Assembly: GCA_023374045.1 (NCBI GenBank)
Contig: CM041780.1
Location: 89,121,627 to 89,185,626 of the forward strand
Length of the DNA stretch: 64,000 nt
Reading direction: 5' to 3'
Origin: Limonium bicolor
Taxonomy: Eukaryota; Streptophyta; Magnoliopsida; Caryophyllales; Plumbaginaceae
Part shown: positions 33,892 to 46,081 of the stretch, in pieces
Layout of the letters: every line of letters begins with the position of its first letter
Numbering within the stretch: the stretch's first letter is position 1
Translations under genes and position numbers: made by a program
The notes under the pieces: generated by a model
What the model saw: the letters and a program-made list of their open reading frames with translations, nothing else
Told to the model about the DNA's origin: nothing
Databases searched by the model: none

Positions 33892-36800
33892 CTAAGAAGT
33901 AAACAATGATGGGTACTTCGCCTTCATCTTATCTTCCAGCTCCCAAGTGGCCTCCTCGCTCCTGGTTAGACCAGAGAACCTTCACCAGTCTCACTGACTT
34001 ATGGCGATGTCTTGAGTCTTAGTATCCAGAATCCGTACCGGAGTCTCCACTGATCGCATGGTCGGCTCTAAGGTTAGCCTTTCAGGCTGAAGCACATGAG
34101 ACGATGAGACATATATTTCTTCAACTGGGACACATGAAATACATCATGTACCTTGCCCAGCTCGGCAGGTAAATCAAGTCTGTAAGCTACCGGGCCGATC
34201 CGCTCCGTCACAACATAAGGCCCCACATATTTTGGGCTCAACTTGCCTTTCTGGCCAAAATGAAATACTCCCTTCATGGGGGATACCTTGAGAAATACCT
34301 GATCACCCACGGCGAACTCCAGGTCACGTCTGCGCACATCCGCGTACAACTTTTGTCTATCCTGAGCTGCCTTCATGTTAGCCCAGATCTGGCGAACTTC
34401 TGCCTGAACTTGTTCCAGATACTCTGGTCCTATAATGACCGTCTCACTCGACTCATCCCAGCATAATGGCGTGCGGCATGGTCTACCGTATAATGCCTGG
34501 AAGGGAGACATCTTGATCGAAGCATGGTAACTGTTGTTGAAACTAAACTCGATCAGATGTAACTTATCAATCCAGCTGGTCTGAAAGTCAAGTGCACATG
34601 CACGTAACATATCCTCAAGTGTCTGGATGGTACGCTCACTCTGACCATCAGTCTGTGGGTGGAACGCCGTACTCAGCTTCAGCTCGGTACCAAGCGCTTC
34701 CCGTGTGGATTTCCAATACCTTGAGAGGAATCTGGTATCCCTGTCAAACACAATTGTTTTCGGTACCCCATGATGTCTTACAATCTCTCTGTCGAAGAGT
34801 TCTGCTAGTTTTGCCACTTTCCAGGTGTCCTTCATCGGTATGAATCGAGCCACCTTGGTCAGTCGGTCAACAACCCCAAATCATATTCAGACCTCCCCTT
34901 GTAGGCGGAAGCCCTACTACGAAGTCCATAGAAATGTCATGGAACTTCCACTCAGGCACTGGCATTGGCTGTACCATACCACCAGGCCGTCGGTGCTCAA
35001 ACTTGACCTTCTGGCAAGTGAGACACCTCAACACATAATCATTTACATCCTTTTTCATTCCCGTCCACCAAAAATACGTTTCATACCCTTGTACATCTTT
35101 GAAGCTCCAGGGTGAATCGAAGTCGTAGAACAATGGGATTCACTCAGTATGCGCTCCTTCAGTTCAGTGCTACTCCTCGGGATACACAGTCGGCCATTCA
35201 GCCTAATCAGGTCATCATCGTGGAGTCGAAAGTCGTACTTCTGACCCTCGAATGTGCCATCAATAAGCTTCTGCCTGGTCTCCAACATATACTGATCCGT
35301 CATCTGAGCACTCCGCACCTCTTCAACCAAGCCAGTATGAGAGACTAGCGAATGGAGAGAGTGTGCTCGGTGACTCAATGCGTCAGCTACCATATTTGCC
35401 TTACCCTCTTTATACTGTAAATTGATGTCGTAGTCATTTAAGAACTCGACCCACCTTCTTTGTCTCATGTTCAACTCCTTCTGAGTGAACAAGTACTTTA
35501 AACTTTTGTGGTCAGAATAAATTGTCACACTTACCCCATATAAATAATGTCGCCATATCTTTAATGCGAAGACAATGGAACCCAGTTCTAAATCGTGGGT
35601 AGGGTAGTTCTCTTCATGCTTCTTTAGCTGTCGGGAGGCGTACGCTACGACCTTCCCGTGTTGCATCAATACACAACCCATACCTCTGCCTGATGCGTTG
35701 CAATAGACCTCAAAACCATCTGGACCGTCTGGTATAGTCAGGACTGGTGCAGATGTCAGAGCATCCTTGAGACTCTAGAAAGAACTCTCCCAGTCGACTG
35801 TCCACTCGAATGGTGCATCCTTCTTCATCAAGGAAGTCATCGGCTTCGAGACACTGGAGAAGTCCTTCACAAACCTCCTATAATATCCTGCCAGACCGAG
35901 GAAGCTCCTGATATCGGTAACTGTCTTCGGCCTAGGCCAGGTGCGCACTGCATCAATCTTTGCCGGATCAACAGCGATCCCGGCCTCAAAAATCACATGA
36001 CCAAGAAAGGATACTTGGTTCAACCAAAATTCACACTTTGAAAACTTAGCATATAACTGATTCCTTTTCAATGTTTGTAACACATTTCTCAGGTGGCTTT
36101 CATGCTCACCTCTCGATTTCGAGTACACAAGAATATCGTCGATGAAGACTACCACTGACTTATCCAACTGATCTTGGAACAAGCGGTTCATTAAGTCCAT
36201 GAACTTTGCTGGTGCATTGGATAAACCAAACGGCATAACCATAAACTCGTAATGTCCATACCTTGTTCTGAATGCTGTCTTCTCAATATCACTGTCACGG
36301 ATGGCAATCTGATGGTATCCGGATCGTAGATCTATCTTGGAGAATACTGATGCTCCCTTCAACTGGTCAAATAAATCATCGATGTGTGGTAAAGGGTAAC
36401 GGTTCTTCACCGTAACTGCATTCAGCTCTCGATAGTCAATACAAAGGCGGAGACTACCGTCCTTCTTCTTCACGAAGAGGACCGGCGCTCCCCATGGTGA
36501 AACGCTAGGGCGGATAAACCCCTTGTCGAGTAGGTCTCTCAGCTGCTCCTTGAGCTCTGTCATCTCTGCTGGAGCCATACGATAGGGCGCCTTCACAATT
36601 GGTCCGGTACCCAAAACCAAATCAATTTCAAACTCAACTTCCCGTGCTGGCGGCATGCCCGACAGTTCCTTAGGAAATACATCAGGAAACTCCGACACTA
36701 CCGGTACATCTGGGCTAAACTCTGAGTCTCTCTCTATGTCCTGGACATAGCAGAGGTATACATCATTCCCTCGTCGTAGTTCACGATACATAGCCATGGC

Positions 36801-37280
36801 GGTGATGATCTGAGTCGAAGGCTCCCTGGGCCTCTGGCGGTAAGATATGGTAACCCCAGACGGACTCCGAAGAAGCAGATGATGCTCGGCACACAGGATT
36901 CTGCCCTTGTACCGCTCCAACCAGTTCATCCCGACAATCACATCAAAACCAAGTCCGTCGAACTCTATCAAGTCGATCGGAAACTCTTCATCTCTGATTC
37001 GAACAACAACATCTCGGTGGTAGCGGGTACACCTGATCCACTCTTTCGACGGGAGAGTGACTAGAAAGTCTGGCATCTCATCACCATCTAACCCCAGCCT
37101 CTTTGCAAAGGATAGCGAAATAAATGTATGTGAGGCTCCGGAGTCGAACAAGATCGAAGCGTCCACGCCATTGACTGGAAAGGTACCGGTGAGGATTGTG
37201 CCGCTCTTGCCGGCTTCTGCCTCATTGCAGACACTCAGTATACCTCCTGTTCCGAGAGCACAGCCTAATTCATTGGCAAA
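33892..37280 (-). pseudogene. pol of element C: protease, RT, RNase H, integrase, chromodomain
   Basis: The frame is open from a TAG at 37281-37283. It reads LGCALGTGG, then protease (DSGASHTF), [16 protein letters not shown], and a full reverse transcriptase with [20 protein letters not shown] and the catalytic FIDD at about 36137-36148. A TAG at 35775-35777 interrupts the connection region. RNase H ([21 protein letters not shown]) continues to a shift at about 35070. The zinc finger ([11 protein letters not shown]) is followed by a shift at about 34865. The integrase core is open (FDRDTRFLSRYW; HPQTDGQSERT), and after another shift near 34090 the chromodomain runs to the stop at 33892. Four lesions in 3.4 kb make it the least damaged pol here. 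Start of translation and the link to Gag are not resolved. Confidence 0.88.
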
Positions 37281-37448
37281 CTAATAAGTATTGGGTAACA
37301 ACACGGTTGATATACTTCAACAATTCCACTTTATTCATTAACACACTCTTCTTACATCATACGTTGGTTTACACTGTTGACATAACTAACACATATATAA
37401 CATCCTTAACATACACTGGCTTAACACATTACATAATTATATAAGGCT

Positions 37449-38181
37449 TTAAAACTGTCTGAAGGTCAAATTCAAACGTCCGGGTTTCATGTGTCTGGCA
37501 TTGATCACTGCCGACGGTGCGGTATTCAGTTTGATCTTCCTGATGCCATGATATAGCATCCTCGACTGCCCACCTATGACTAGCACATCTCCTAATTTCA
37601 ACACTAACTTCTTTGCGAGGTCAGCACGCTTCTGCTCGCCGTATACAAACACTGCGGTGTCACCAATGGACCAAGACACCACGGGTACTCCCTTACTTAG
37701 AGACTCGGGTGACTCGTCCTTATCTTGGTGTAAACCTAATCGTCCACCTTTCTGGTAGAAGTTCACAATGCATAAATCCGCTTTAACACTTGGAATTGAA
37801 TCCGTTTCAACTTGCTGAGCAATTCCCACGGCGTGGTTACGACCGCAAGGAATCCCCAGGTATCATCGGTACAGTTGCTCCATCTTCGGCTCGCACTTCT
37901 TGATATGTCTTGGTGTAAGGATTCCAGTCCTTACCCATGCACATCATCTTCAATTTCATTCTCGATCCACTCGGGTATTCGGGTGTGTAGAATCCTCCGG
38001 GTGTTGCTCCCAGTTCATTGCATCGTCTGACGATGTGGATTTGTGCTTCCGTGTCAGGTATCCATTGAGTATCATACCTGTTGGATGACCTGACATTGCT
38101 CCATTGGAAAGTCGGTGATGTTGATAGTGGTTTCTTCAGGGTTTGGTGTGGGTGGGATTGGATAACAAATATTGAAGGCTC
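37449..38181 (-). pseudogene. AlkB-type dioxygenase exon of element C, N-terminal half frameshifted, catalytic half open
   Basis: This follows intron 3 and begins AFNICYPIPPTPNPE in frame with Gag. At least three small indels occur in the first half (after QCQVIQ, after GYLT, and near 37850). From about 37850 to the stop at 37449 the frame is open and holds every catalytic signature: DLCIVNFY, HxD in GRLGLHQDKDES, the distal histidine in LYHGI, and a textbook RLNLTFRQ ending (RxNxTxR). Identity with the B copy is high across the core. The role proposed is base demethylation on the element's own RNA or cDNA; that is inference. If the indels are assembly errors the enzyme could be whole. Confidence 0.85.
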
Positions 38182-38326
38182 CTTTAAGTTCAGAATTATC
38201 TAATTAGGTAACTTTCACATTATACTTTAATTCCTTACTCACATGGTAGTACACTTAGACTCACTAACACACATGCATGAAATGCGGTATGCAATCACTT
38301 ATTTCACTCAACAGTTTAGGCGGTAC
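38182..38326 (-). other. Intron 3 of element C (145 bp)
   Basis: CCAG|GTACCG to CTTAAAG|GAG, phase 1, at the same codon as in B. Retention gives a stop just after RPGTA; removal fuses the zinc-knuckle exon to AlkB. Confidence 0.7.
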
Positions 38327-38668
38327 CTGGTCTAGTAGAGGGCCCTGGTGCCTCAGACCGGTCCACCACATGCAGGGTGGCCTTGCTAGGTCCCGACCCT
38401 TTCCCCTTTTGGGAATCAGTGTTCCTCTGATCTGGGGGTGGCTGGTTAGCCGTCTTCGGGCCATCAGTGGTCGCTGTGGCCTTACCCTTCCACTGCCCCT
38501 TGGGCTTGTTGACTCTGCTGTTGGGGTTCCGGTAACACTCATAGTCACGGTGACCCCACTTCTCGCAGTAGCGACACTGCACGTCATTTCCTTTGCAGCC
38601 CTTGCCGGGGTGGTCTCCGTTACACCACTTACAGTAGTAGTGGCGCTCCGGTCCAGAACCCGTGCTAG

Positions 38669-38750
38669 CTGCTATCTCAGTACACAATCAATACTTACTT
38701 CATGACTAACAACATACACTTCAACTTGACACACATGATTAAACAATTAC
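38669..38750 (-). other. gag intron 2 of element C (82 bp)
   Basis: CTAAGG|GTAATT to GATAGCAG|CTAGC, phase 1; exon joining reads PPK-ASTGSGPERHYYC. The position and phase match B, while the intron sequence itself is not conserved. Confidence 0.75.
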
Positions 38751-39004
38751 CCTTAGGCGGGTAAGAGCGTAGGGGTTTCGCCGCGTATGCATATGTGAGC
38801 TTCAGTGGCTCCTCAGCTGTGGTGGTTTGGGCTTGGCCCTTGTCACCCTGGTGCTGACTCTTCTGGGGCTGGGAATAAGGCTTCTTATTATTCTTTCCTC
38901 CCCCGTACCCCTGCGGACTCTGGCCCTCGCTCGTGGCCTTGCGCTTGTGCGTTTCCCCGTCAGACGACGGTAATCTCAACCTTAGCAGCAGCATGATAGC
39001 ACTC

Positions 39005-39108
39005 CTGGATTTAGGATGTCAGCCATGCCTCACAAAACATACTCACAAACTCACATTAATACTCACTTATGGATTACACTTATTCACATCACACCGTATT
39101 CTAGTTAC
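39005..39108 (-). other. gag intron 1 of element C (104 bp)
   Basis: TTGCAG|GTAACT to AATCCAG|GAG, phase 0, with CTGAC upstream of the acceptor as a branch site. Exon ends are the same as in B. Confidence 0.75.
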
Positions 39109-39967
39109 CTGCAAGGTAGTATACTCAGCTGGCCCCATCCCATAACGAAGACGGTGGCTGAGACCGTTGTAGAAACGGTTTACCAGCACCCGGTTCGAGT
39201 ATCCCAGGTTCGGTAACAGGTGGATAAGGCCGGTGAAGGCAGTGTAGTAGTCATCGACCGACATCTTATCCCCCTGCCTCAGACTATCCAGCTCCAGGCG
39301 CTTAGCCTCTTGAACATGCACAGGGTAATACATGGCTCGCAGCAGAGCCGTATACTCTCTCCAACCAAACTGAGGATCCGCCATCCAGTCCTCTCTCACA
39401 AGCTTCCACCAACTTTGTGCCGAACCCTTCAGGTAGTTAGCGACAAGACGGCCCTTGGCCCAAGCAGGCACATCCAAGGTCTCGTAGGCGGTCTCCAACT
39501 CGTAGATGTACGCCTCCAGCTTACGTGGGTCGGTCTCCCCATGAAACGACGAGGGTCTCAAGTCTGCCAATGCCTTGACCCAGTTGGTCTCTCGTGGCGG
39601 TGGCGGTAGTGGTTGAACTTCAGGCTGTTGTCCCTGCTGAATTGCAGCTACTAGTTGTGGGACCATCTGGGCTACGGCGGCCGCTACAACATCAGCCATG
39701 ACTTGTGCCATAGGGTTCTCCCCCTGGTTCCCAGTATCACCAATGCCGCGCCCGCGGCCTCGACCTCGTGGTCTACCTGACATCTGAATTCATACGAACA
39801 TTATTAGCATTGTGCTTGCACACTTATCTGTTCTAATGGTTGTAACGTTTCCCGACAATAAGGTATCTCCACACTTGGTTAGTGGTTAACCTTTCCATAA
39901 CTGCTCACTTAGGTAACTGTGGTTAGGTTTCCTAACTCGGTATATTCCTAAGCTTGGTATTCTAGTC

Positions 39968-39995
39968 ATCAGAGCGATACTTCGCTCTGATACCA
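39968..39995 (-). other. Primer-binding site of C with overlapping hairpin
   Basis: The minus strand reads TGGTATCAGAGC (39995-39984), five bases from the LTR. Bases 39968-39977 pair perfectly with 39982-39991 around an AGTA loop. The closing pair is A-T. Confidence 0.9.
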
Positions 39996-40387
39996 CTTTT
40001 TGTAACACCCCTACTACGCACTTAACATTAAATGAAATCGCAGCGGAAAAATAACTAAACAATAACTAAACGATTCGGTGCTACAACGCGGTCAACCACC
40101 CACGTGGTTCACAAGGCAGAATAAATACAAGTGTACCGGTCTGATGATCAGACTCCCGAGCATTAGGTACTAACATCCACACATATATATACATAACCAA
40201 CATACCGAGTATTTAATCCAACTGTCACTGTATACTGTACACATGATCTCCACTGTCAACTGTAACACGAACAGTACCAAAATATAATGCCACGGGAGCA
40301 CAGGCGCATCCCGGGCCCAACATCCAAAATAATCAAAAGTATGACATAACCTTGATCTACAACCACTCTACTTCCTCGATCCTCATC

Positions 40388-40488
40388 CTGCAGTAAAAAA
40401 TATGGAGCCCCCGAGGGGGTCAGCAACCCTTGGCTGGTATGGTTAACGCGAAGCCCATCGGCTACCGGGATACGTGCAACTAATTGTC
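40388..40488 (-). other. Three-hairpin module in the right LTR of C
   Basis: Copy of the module at 29947-30048; stem III reads CCCCCTCGGGGG here, a longer loop with pairing kept. Confidence 0.65.
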
Positions 40489-41344
40489 ATGATGACTTGG
40501 CATTCTTTTAACACATAACATATACATATGGCATAGCACAACATCACATACAAAGTGAATACACTTTCCACAATAACAAACCAAGAAGGTTTAGCAACAT
40601 AAGAAGCCTAGAGAATGGTTCACTCTCATGTTAAGCTTGTTACACACACTCATTACCGTTCTGTTATTCGAACGAGTAACTTAAGTCACAGATGGTTTGG
40701 ATATTGTGACCCGAACACACCACACAAACACATGTTCCCACTAAACCGATCATAAGTCAGAATAGGTAAGCTTTGGAGGAAGCTAGCGGGAGATCGAACG
40801 CCAAATGAAGGAGAACAATCATATCAACATAAGAGTCGAATCTGATACAGATATCTACTCTTAAACTTACATGCATGACCGGACAACCGGATTCCTCACT
40901 TCCCAGTTAGCACTTGTTAGAAGTTCAACAGTGGAACTTAACAAACAATTCACAACAAGTGGTAAGTCACGTTAGACACACACAAGGGAAATGAGTCACA
41001 TCATAACATCACAATAATATAAACAACTGTAAACTCATTTCATGATTAAGTCTTATAACGTCATAAACACACAGAAAAACAAACAACACACAAGCCGGTG
41101 TAAACCGGTAGGCAACAGACTGCAAGAAAACCATACCTTGGTCCTTGCTTGATTGATTTTCACCGTAGGCCACTCCTATACATAGTTGAGAATGTCGGTT
41201 AATTAACTTAACTTCAAATTTACTAAGTGTTTAACATGTTTATATGACATGTTTTAATGCCCAAACTTATCCTTGATTACCTACATTATACCCCCTAGGG
41301 TTAACTACTTAAGCCATACTTTGTTTGTTTTTTTTCCAAGTTTA

Positions 41345-41748
41345 GGTCCGACCGACTTACCGACCGACCTTACACAAGGTCGGTCCATTCCAGAACCCTA
41401 TTACCGTCAAAATTTTCTACTCCGACCGACCTTGTAAGTTCGGTCACAATCGTCTCATTCCCGAGAGTTTCTTCCCTTTGAAAATTCAGGCCCGACCGAT
41501 CTTGGCAAGTCCGGTCGCAAGATCGGTCGATTCCGAGACTCACTCACGTACAAAAATCTAGGCATGACCGAACTTGTAAGTCCGGTCCCAAGTCGGTCTA
41601 TTCCAGAGACTCAATCCGTACTAAAATCCATGCCTGACCGACCTTGCAAGTCCGTCCCCAAGGTCGGTCCATTCCAGAAACCATTTCTCACAGGGTAAAC
41701 TGGGCTCGACCGATCTTGGCAAGTCCGGTCGCAAGATCGGTCTGCTCC
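41345..41748. repeat. Hairpin-repeat array in the right LTR of C
   Basis: Six units homologous to 30922-31334, several with single-base losses in one arm. Confidence 0.8.
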
Positions 41749-43354
41749 AGACCCTTATTTTATTGCCATTTAACTCCAAACTTCACCTCATATATCCTAG
41801 TATGTCCTACCTTATTTGGGCACTTCAAACACACCTTAAGACCTCCTTAAAACTCCTTAAATCATTCACTAAAATCCTCCTCAAGCATTACACAAACTCT
41901 TATAAAAGGTTACACTTATAATGTTTTTCACTAAGTTTCTATGTGGTGTTTCATACCTATAACTTCCACTATTCCAAATGTTTTCTCACCACTACAACAT
42001 CATCTCCCAAGCATCTTTCCTTCCTAACCAACTCCTTGGATATCTCTACAAGCTTATAGCCCCTCCATGCAACACATCACTTCTTCTTATTCACCAACAT
42101 TGCACAAGTCCTAAACACAATCTCACATGATCTTGAAGTGTCCCAAAACATTCTTTTGCATTCTAAATCCTCTAGAATAATGCTTAAGTCCCTTTTACAC
42201 CTTAAAACACCATAATGCATGTTCTTTCACTAGTTGAACACTTAACCATTCTAAACATTTCCTAACTTACCAAACTCATTTTAGACACTTAGAACTTCTT
42301 GTTTACTACCTAAATTTTGACATGAACCCTCCTAGAACATTGCTAAGCCAAAACACATTGTTTTCACCATTAGACAATCTAGAACACTAAAATCCATCGA
42401 GAACATTCTTATACACAAACTTCACTCATTTAGCACTACATCACAATATAGTGCATAATTTAAATTGCTTGGCACTTAGCCCTTAAATAACATGGCTCCT
42501 AGGCCCTTAAGACATAAACCATAACATGAATTTCCACAATATATTGCCTTTGACCTGCAATACACTCAACAACACATATGCCTTTTACTAGTTCTCCTTG
42601 AGCATCTTACTAAGTCATTCTCCATTGGCTCCTTAGATCATTAACAAGCAATAAGCTCATTTCTCCTAAGACTTTAAACCACATTAGGTTAGCACATTTA
42701 CCTCTTTCCTCACAATTCTTCTTCTTGTTTCCTTGACTAAATCGGTAAGGCTTTTAGCTGCTTGTCAACTTCTAAACATTATACAAATGATAAAATGAGT
42801 ATACAAGCTTTATGCTTCATCTCATTGTAAACCCTAGATTATACATTGTTTTAAAACATTAAGATAGTTGTTTTACCTTGGATACAAAAGAGAGTTTGGA
42901 TATATAGCAAGAGAGGACTCCACCTAGTCCATGAAAGGTTGAAATGAAGCTAGAACAAAGCAAGGTAAGGGCACCATTAGTGGTGATTTTTGGACAGCAT
43001 AAAAACATGAAGGAAGTGTTATTTTTCTTTGAGTTTCCTTACCTAGAAGCAAAGGAACAACAATATGTGAAAAAATGAGCTCAAGCTCCTCCCATGGAGA
43101 TTCTTCTTGGCACCAAAATGGAGCTCTTGAATTTTAAAAGGATAGAATTGAAGAGCTTGATGAGAGGAAGAGAATGGTGGTCTTAGAATTTGATTTGGCA
43201 AAGTGAGCAGGAGATATAAGAGGTCAAAGATGATATTGTGTGTGGTACTATTGCAAACCGTCAATGGAGAGCAAGAAGAAGATAGAAGAGAGGTTGAAGA
43301 CGTGGGAAATGAAGAGGGAAATGAGAGAATGAAGATAAGTTTACTTTTAAGAGA

Positions 43355-43362
43355 TATTTATA
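43355..43362 (-). promoter_or_regulatory. Probable TATA box of the 5' LTR of C
   Basis: TATAAATA on the minus strand in the promoter-proximal LTR copy; transcription of C would start shortly downstream and run through about 3.4 kb of LTR before gag. Confidence 0.6.
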
Positions 43363-43989
43363 TGTTAAAGTAAATAGTAACCTAAGTAGTCATCTTTTAT
43401 TTGTTTAACAAACTAACAAGAGTGGTGACTCACCACTAAGAAAACCGTCCCCCTTAATGTTCTTAGGGGTATTTTAGTATTTTTTTGACCAATTAAATTA
43501 CTTACATTGACATATGTTATAAACTTGGTTAATTTGGTTACTATTCACTAAAACAAGGCACATAGATGTGAAATTTTTGATTTCCCATTGATATAGACTT
43601 CCAAATGTGATACTAAGTAGTACACATATTAATTAAAGAGTAATGATGGACATTTAGCCATTCAAAACTCATTTACAAGACAATTTTTCAAAAATGTGCT
43701 TTAAGACTCCTTAAAGCACATTTTGTGTTTTAACTTGTTTTAAAGCTTGGTTTTCTTTGGTAATTGGTTTAATATATTCATTAATATATAAGTAAGGTCT
43801 TGGTAAGCTCACTAGGTCTTAACCAAGCTTATCCCAAGCTTAGAGCATATTTTAGCCCTAATTGACCTTAAGGTATTTATTTGTTTTTTCTATGGTTTAA
43901 ATTGTTTACTAGTGTTTCTAAGACTCTTTTTAGTCTTAATATACCATATTTAAATGTTTAAACAACATACTAAGGTTTGGGGTATTTCA

Positions 43990-45744
43990 GACCCAGAGGG
44001 ATTTGGGTCGGTCGGCTTAGCTTTAGGCCGGTCGGGCAAAAATTCAACATAGAAACTTGTCTCTGGAATGGACCGACCCAGAGGGTTTGGGTCGGTCGGT
44101 TTAACTCTGGGTCGGAATGATGGTTTTCAAAAGATGGAAAAATTTCTGAGATGGACCGACCCATAAGGTTGGGTCGGTCGTGGGTCGGTCTAAGGGAATT
44201 GTTCGAACAAGAAAATTTCTAGGACGGACCGACCCAGGGGTTGGGTCGGTCGACCCTTAACACTTAAAAAAAAGAAAAAAAAGAGATGCTTAATGGTATT
44301 AATGGTACACCATTAAAGGGGCAATGATGATTGGAAACCTAGAGACCTAGGGGATTAAGTAAGGAAAAGACTTTAATGTTTAAAGCTAAGTTTGTAAGGT
44401 TAAGTATAAAACTTAAGAAGTGTTAGATGGGGATCATTATGGGTTAAGTAAGTTAATAAGTTAGGTAATGTGTAGATAATTAATAACCTAAGTTTGACGA
44501 ATTCTAGGACTTGAAAGGTTGGAACCCGGAGGAGATTAGACAAGGGGACAATCGACGGTGAACGGTACAGTCTTTCTTGTGACCTGCTTGCTAACGAGGT
44601 GTCCCTCGGCTTGTGTGCTATCTGTTTATTTGCTATGACTAAGACAAGATAAAGCATGCAACCGGTTATACTTGTTCTCGTTGTGAATGTGTTTTCCTTA
44701 CACTAACTCACGAGACTTGAGACTGTTACTAACTAATTTAGTACTTATTGAGTTAAGAAAAGGAGTTAAGTATTGGTATCTGTTGGTTAATACCCGTTAA
44801 GGTTTAACTAACACATAGTTTGTAAGATTTTCGCTAACTGAAACTTAAGGGGGGAGTGAGGAACCTGGGACTGACTCCGGTCATGCATGCTAAGGAAAGG
44901 GGGTCGGTATCTGAATCAGATCCGTCCTTCACTTAAGGACTTGTCTTCGGACTTGTTGCCTAGGGTCGGGTGCCGGCTCAGCTACACTGGACTCCCGTCC
45001 AAGGTAGGTGGCATTAAGATGGTGCGGTAGGATCACCTAAATGCTAAGTTTAAGGTAAGATACAACCATTTCCATTCTAGAAACGTTTGTATACTGAGAT
45101 TAAGATAAGGATAAGACTAAGGTAAGTTAAGGTGAACTGAGTTAAGTGGAATCAGGTCTAAGGAGGTGGTTACTAACCCGCTTGGTAAGGGAACACTTGA
45201 GTCGTTCATTTGTGTGTGAACTATGTATGTTCATCTGTGGATGTTGTTTATTGCACTTCATATTATGATTGTGTATCTAATCAATTTCCATGCTATCGAC
45301 AATTAGTCATCGTAGCCCCGTTAGCTTGGGGGCCATGAGAGGGCGTACCAGCATTCGTGCTAACCCCCTTTGGGGGCTGTTTTTACACTTGCAGGTAAGA
45401 GGCCCATGAAGTCACACCACGAGAGTAGGAGCGGTTAGACTTAGGATGGGTTACTTATTTTTGAGCACGGGTTGCGCATGTGCGCCTGTCTGTTTATATT
45501 TAAACTGATGTAAGTTTGTGCCTATGACTTAGATACTTAAACTCGGTTGGTTGGTGGTATTTTGGTTGGTGGTATTTTGGTCGGTTGTGTATTTTTGGAT
45601 AAGTGTTGTAAATCGGTAAGGTTCGGTATATTCTAATGATCAGACCGTGGCAAGGTCCCGGTGTTTGTTATATCCGCTGCGACGTTTGTGATTAAGTTGT
45701 TAAGTTTTGCGATATCCACGAATGGCTTTGGATGGGGTGTTACA
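43990..45744 (+). repeat. 3' LTR of element B, second part
   Basis: It resumes after the C target duplication (43990-43994), first with the rest of the hairpin array (to about 44256), then a three-hairpin module (45300-45395) and the GGGGTGTTACA end. It is nearly identical to the 5' copy 19355-21086, so B inserted fairly recently. Confidence 0.88.
45300..45395 (+). other. Three-hairpin module in the B 3' LTR
   Basis: Same as 20641-20737, with one substitution in stem II (GCTA for GCTG). Confidence 0.65.
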
Positions 45745-46081
45745 CTAGCATTATCCAAGGTCAATGAAAACATTTCGTATTTACTCCCCATGAAATAAAT
45801 AATCCATAAATCTTTTCAGCTAATGTTATGCCGGTATGAGGTGAAGGCATATAACAGAAGTTTAAGGTTTTCTTCTATAAAACCAATTCATCATCAACAA
45901 AATGTGCAGCCAAACAAATATAGCCATAACTGGTGACAGAAGTCCAAAAATCTGAAGTAAAACTGATTCTCCCGGGTGCAGGCTTAAGCATACCACTGAT
46001 CCTTTCCTTTTAAGATTTGAATAACCGCATACAATCATTTTTCAAGGCGTTTCTAGTTATAATATGTAGATCTTCACACAG
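45745..46081 (-). pseudogene. hAT-superfamily transposase fragment
   Basis: Minus-strand frames read ERISGMLKPAPGRISFTSDF, WTSVTSYGYICLAAHFVDDE, LNFCYMPSPHTG, LAEKIYGLFISWGV and, after a shift, MFSLTLDNA. These are familiar landmarks of plant hAT (Ac/RICESLEEPER-type) transposases around the catalytic RNase H-like core. At least two stops and one shift are present. The fragment is bounded on both sides by LTR insertions: element B ends at 45744 and LTR E begins at 46082. I could not find its continuation on the far side of either. Confidence 0.75.

Larger units (their letters stand above)
38327..39783 (-). pseudogene. gag of element C, three exons
   Basis: Exon 1 (39783-39109, exactly 225 codons) starts MSGRPRGRGRGRG, an arginine-rich tail, and continues through NWVKALADLRPSSF, WWKLV, FGWREYT and YYPVHV to TTLQ. 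Exon 2 (39004-38751) is a basic and glutamine-rich linker ending LTYAYAAKPLRSYPPK, with a +1 shift near its start. Exon 3 (38668-38327, 342 bases, fully open) has CKWCNGDHPGKGC (CX2CX3HX4C) and CRYCEKWGHRDYEC (CX2CX4HX4C). Introns are 104 and 82 bases. Gag forms the particle, and the knuckles bind element RNA. Apart from the exon 2 shift, it looks functional. Confidence 0.85.
29561..43989 (-). mobile_element. Element C: complete Ty3/gypsy chromovirus with AlkB (14,429 bp)
   Basis: Two LTRs of 4039 and 3989 bp enclose, on the minus strand, the PBS, gag with three introns, the AlkB exon, pol with chromodomain, and two polypurine tracts. Both ends carry the standard termini. A perfect 5-bp duplication GACCC (29556-29560 and 43990-43994) shows insertion into the 3' LTR of element B. 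The coding region is the best preserved of the three, but single-base shifts and one stop remain, some of which may be sequencing errors. Confidence 0.93.
40001..43989 (-). repeat. 5' LTR of element C (right on the plus strand)
   Basis: Same content and order as the left LTR: three-hairpin module at 40388-40488, hairpin array at 41345-41748, TATAAATA at 43355-43362. It is 50 bases shorter, mostly through scattered one- or two-base gaps. Confidence 0.92.
19355..45744 (+). mobile_element. Element B: Ty3/gypsy chromovirus with gag introns and AlkB, interrupted by element C
   Basis: The order is truncated 5' LTR, initiator-Met PBS, gag with three introns, AlkB, broken pol with chromodomain, two polypurine tracts, and a 3' LTR split by element C at 29560/43990. 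The 3' LTR ends GGGGTGTTACA at 45744, and hAT transposase sequence follows. The 5' LTR lacks its first 2.4 kb or so and the sequence before it is not hAT, so the left junction was rearranged and no target duplication can be matched. Gag and pol carry about ten lesions, the largest a deletion of the reverse transcriptase catalytic core. Confidence 0.85.

Noticed and set aside
34260..39609. Many plus-strand frames of 60-140 codons within element C
   Set aside because: They lie antisense to well-supported gag, AlkB and pol frames on the minus strand.
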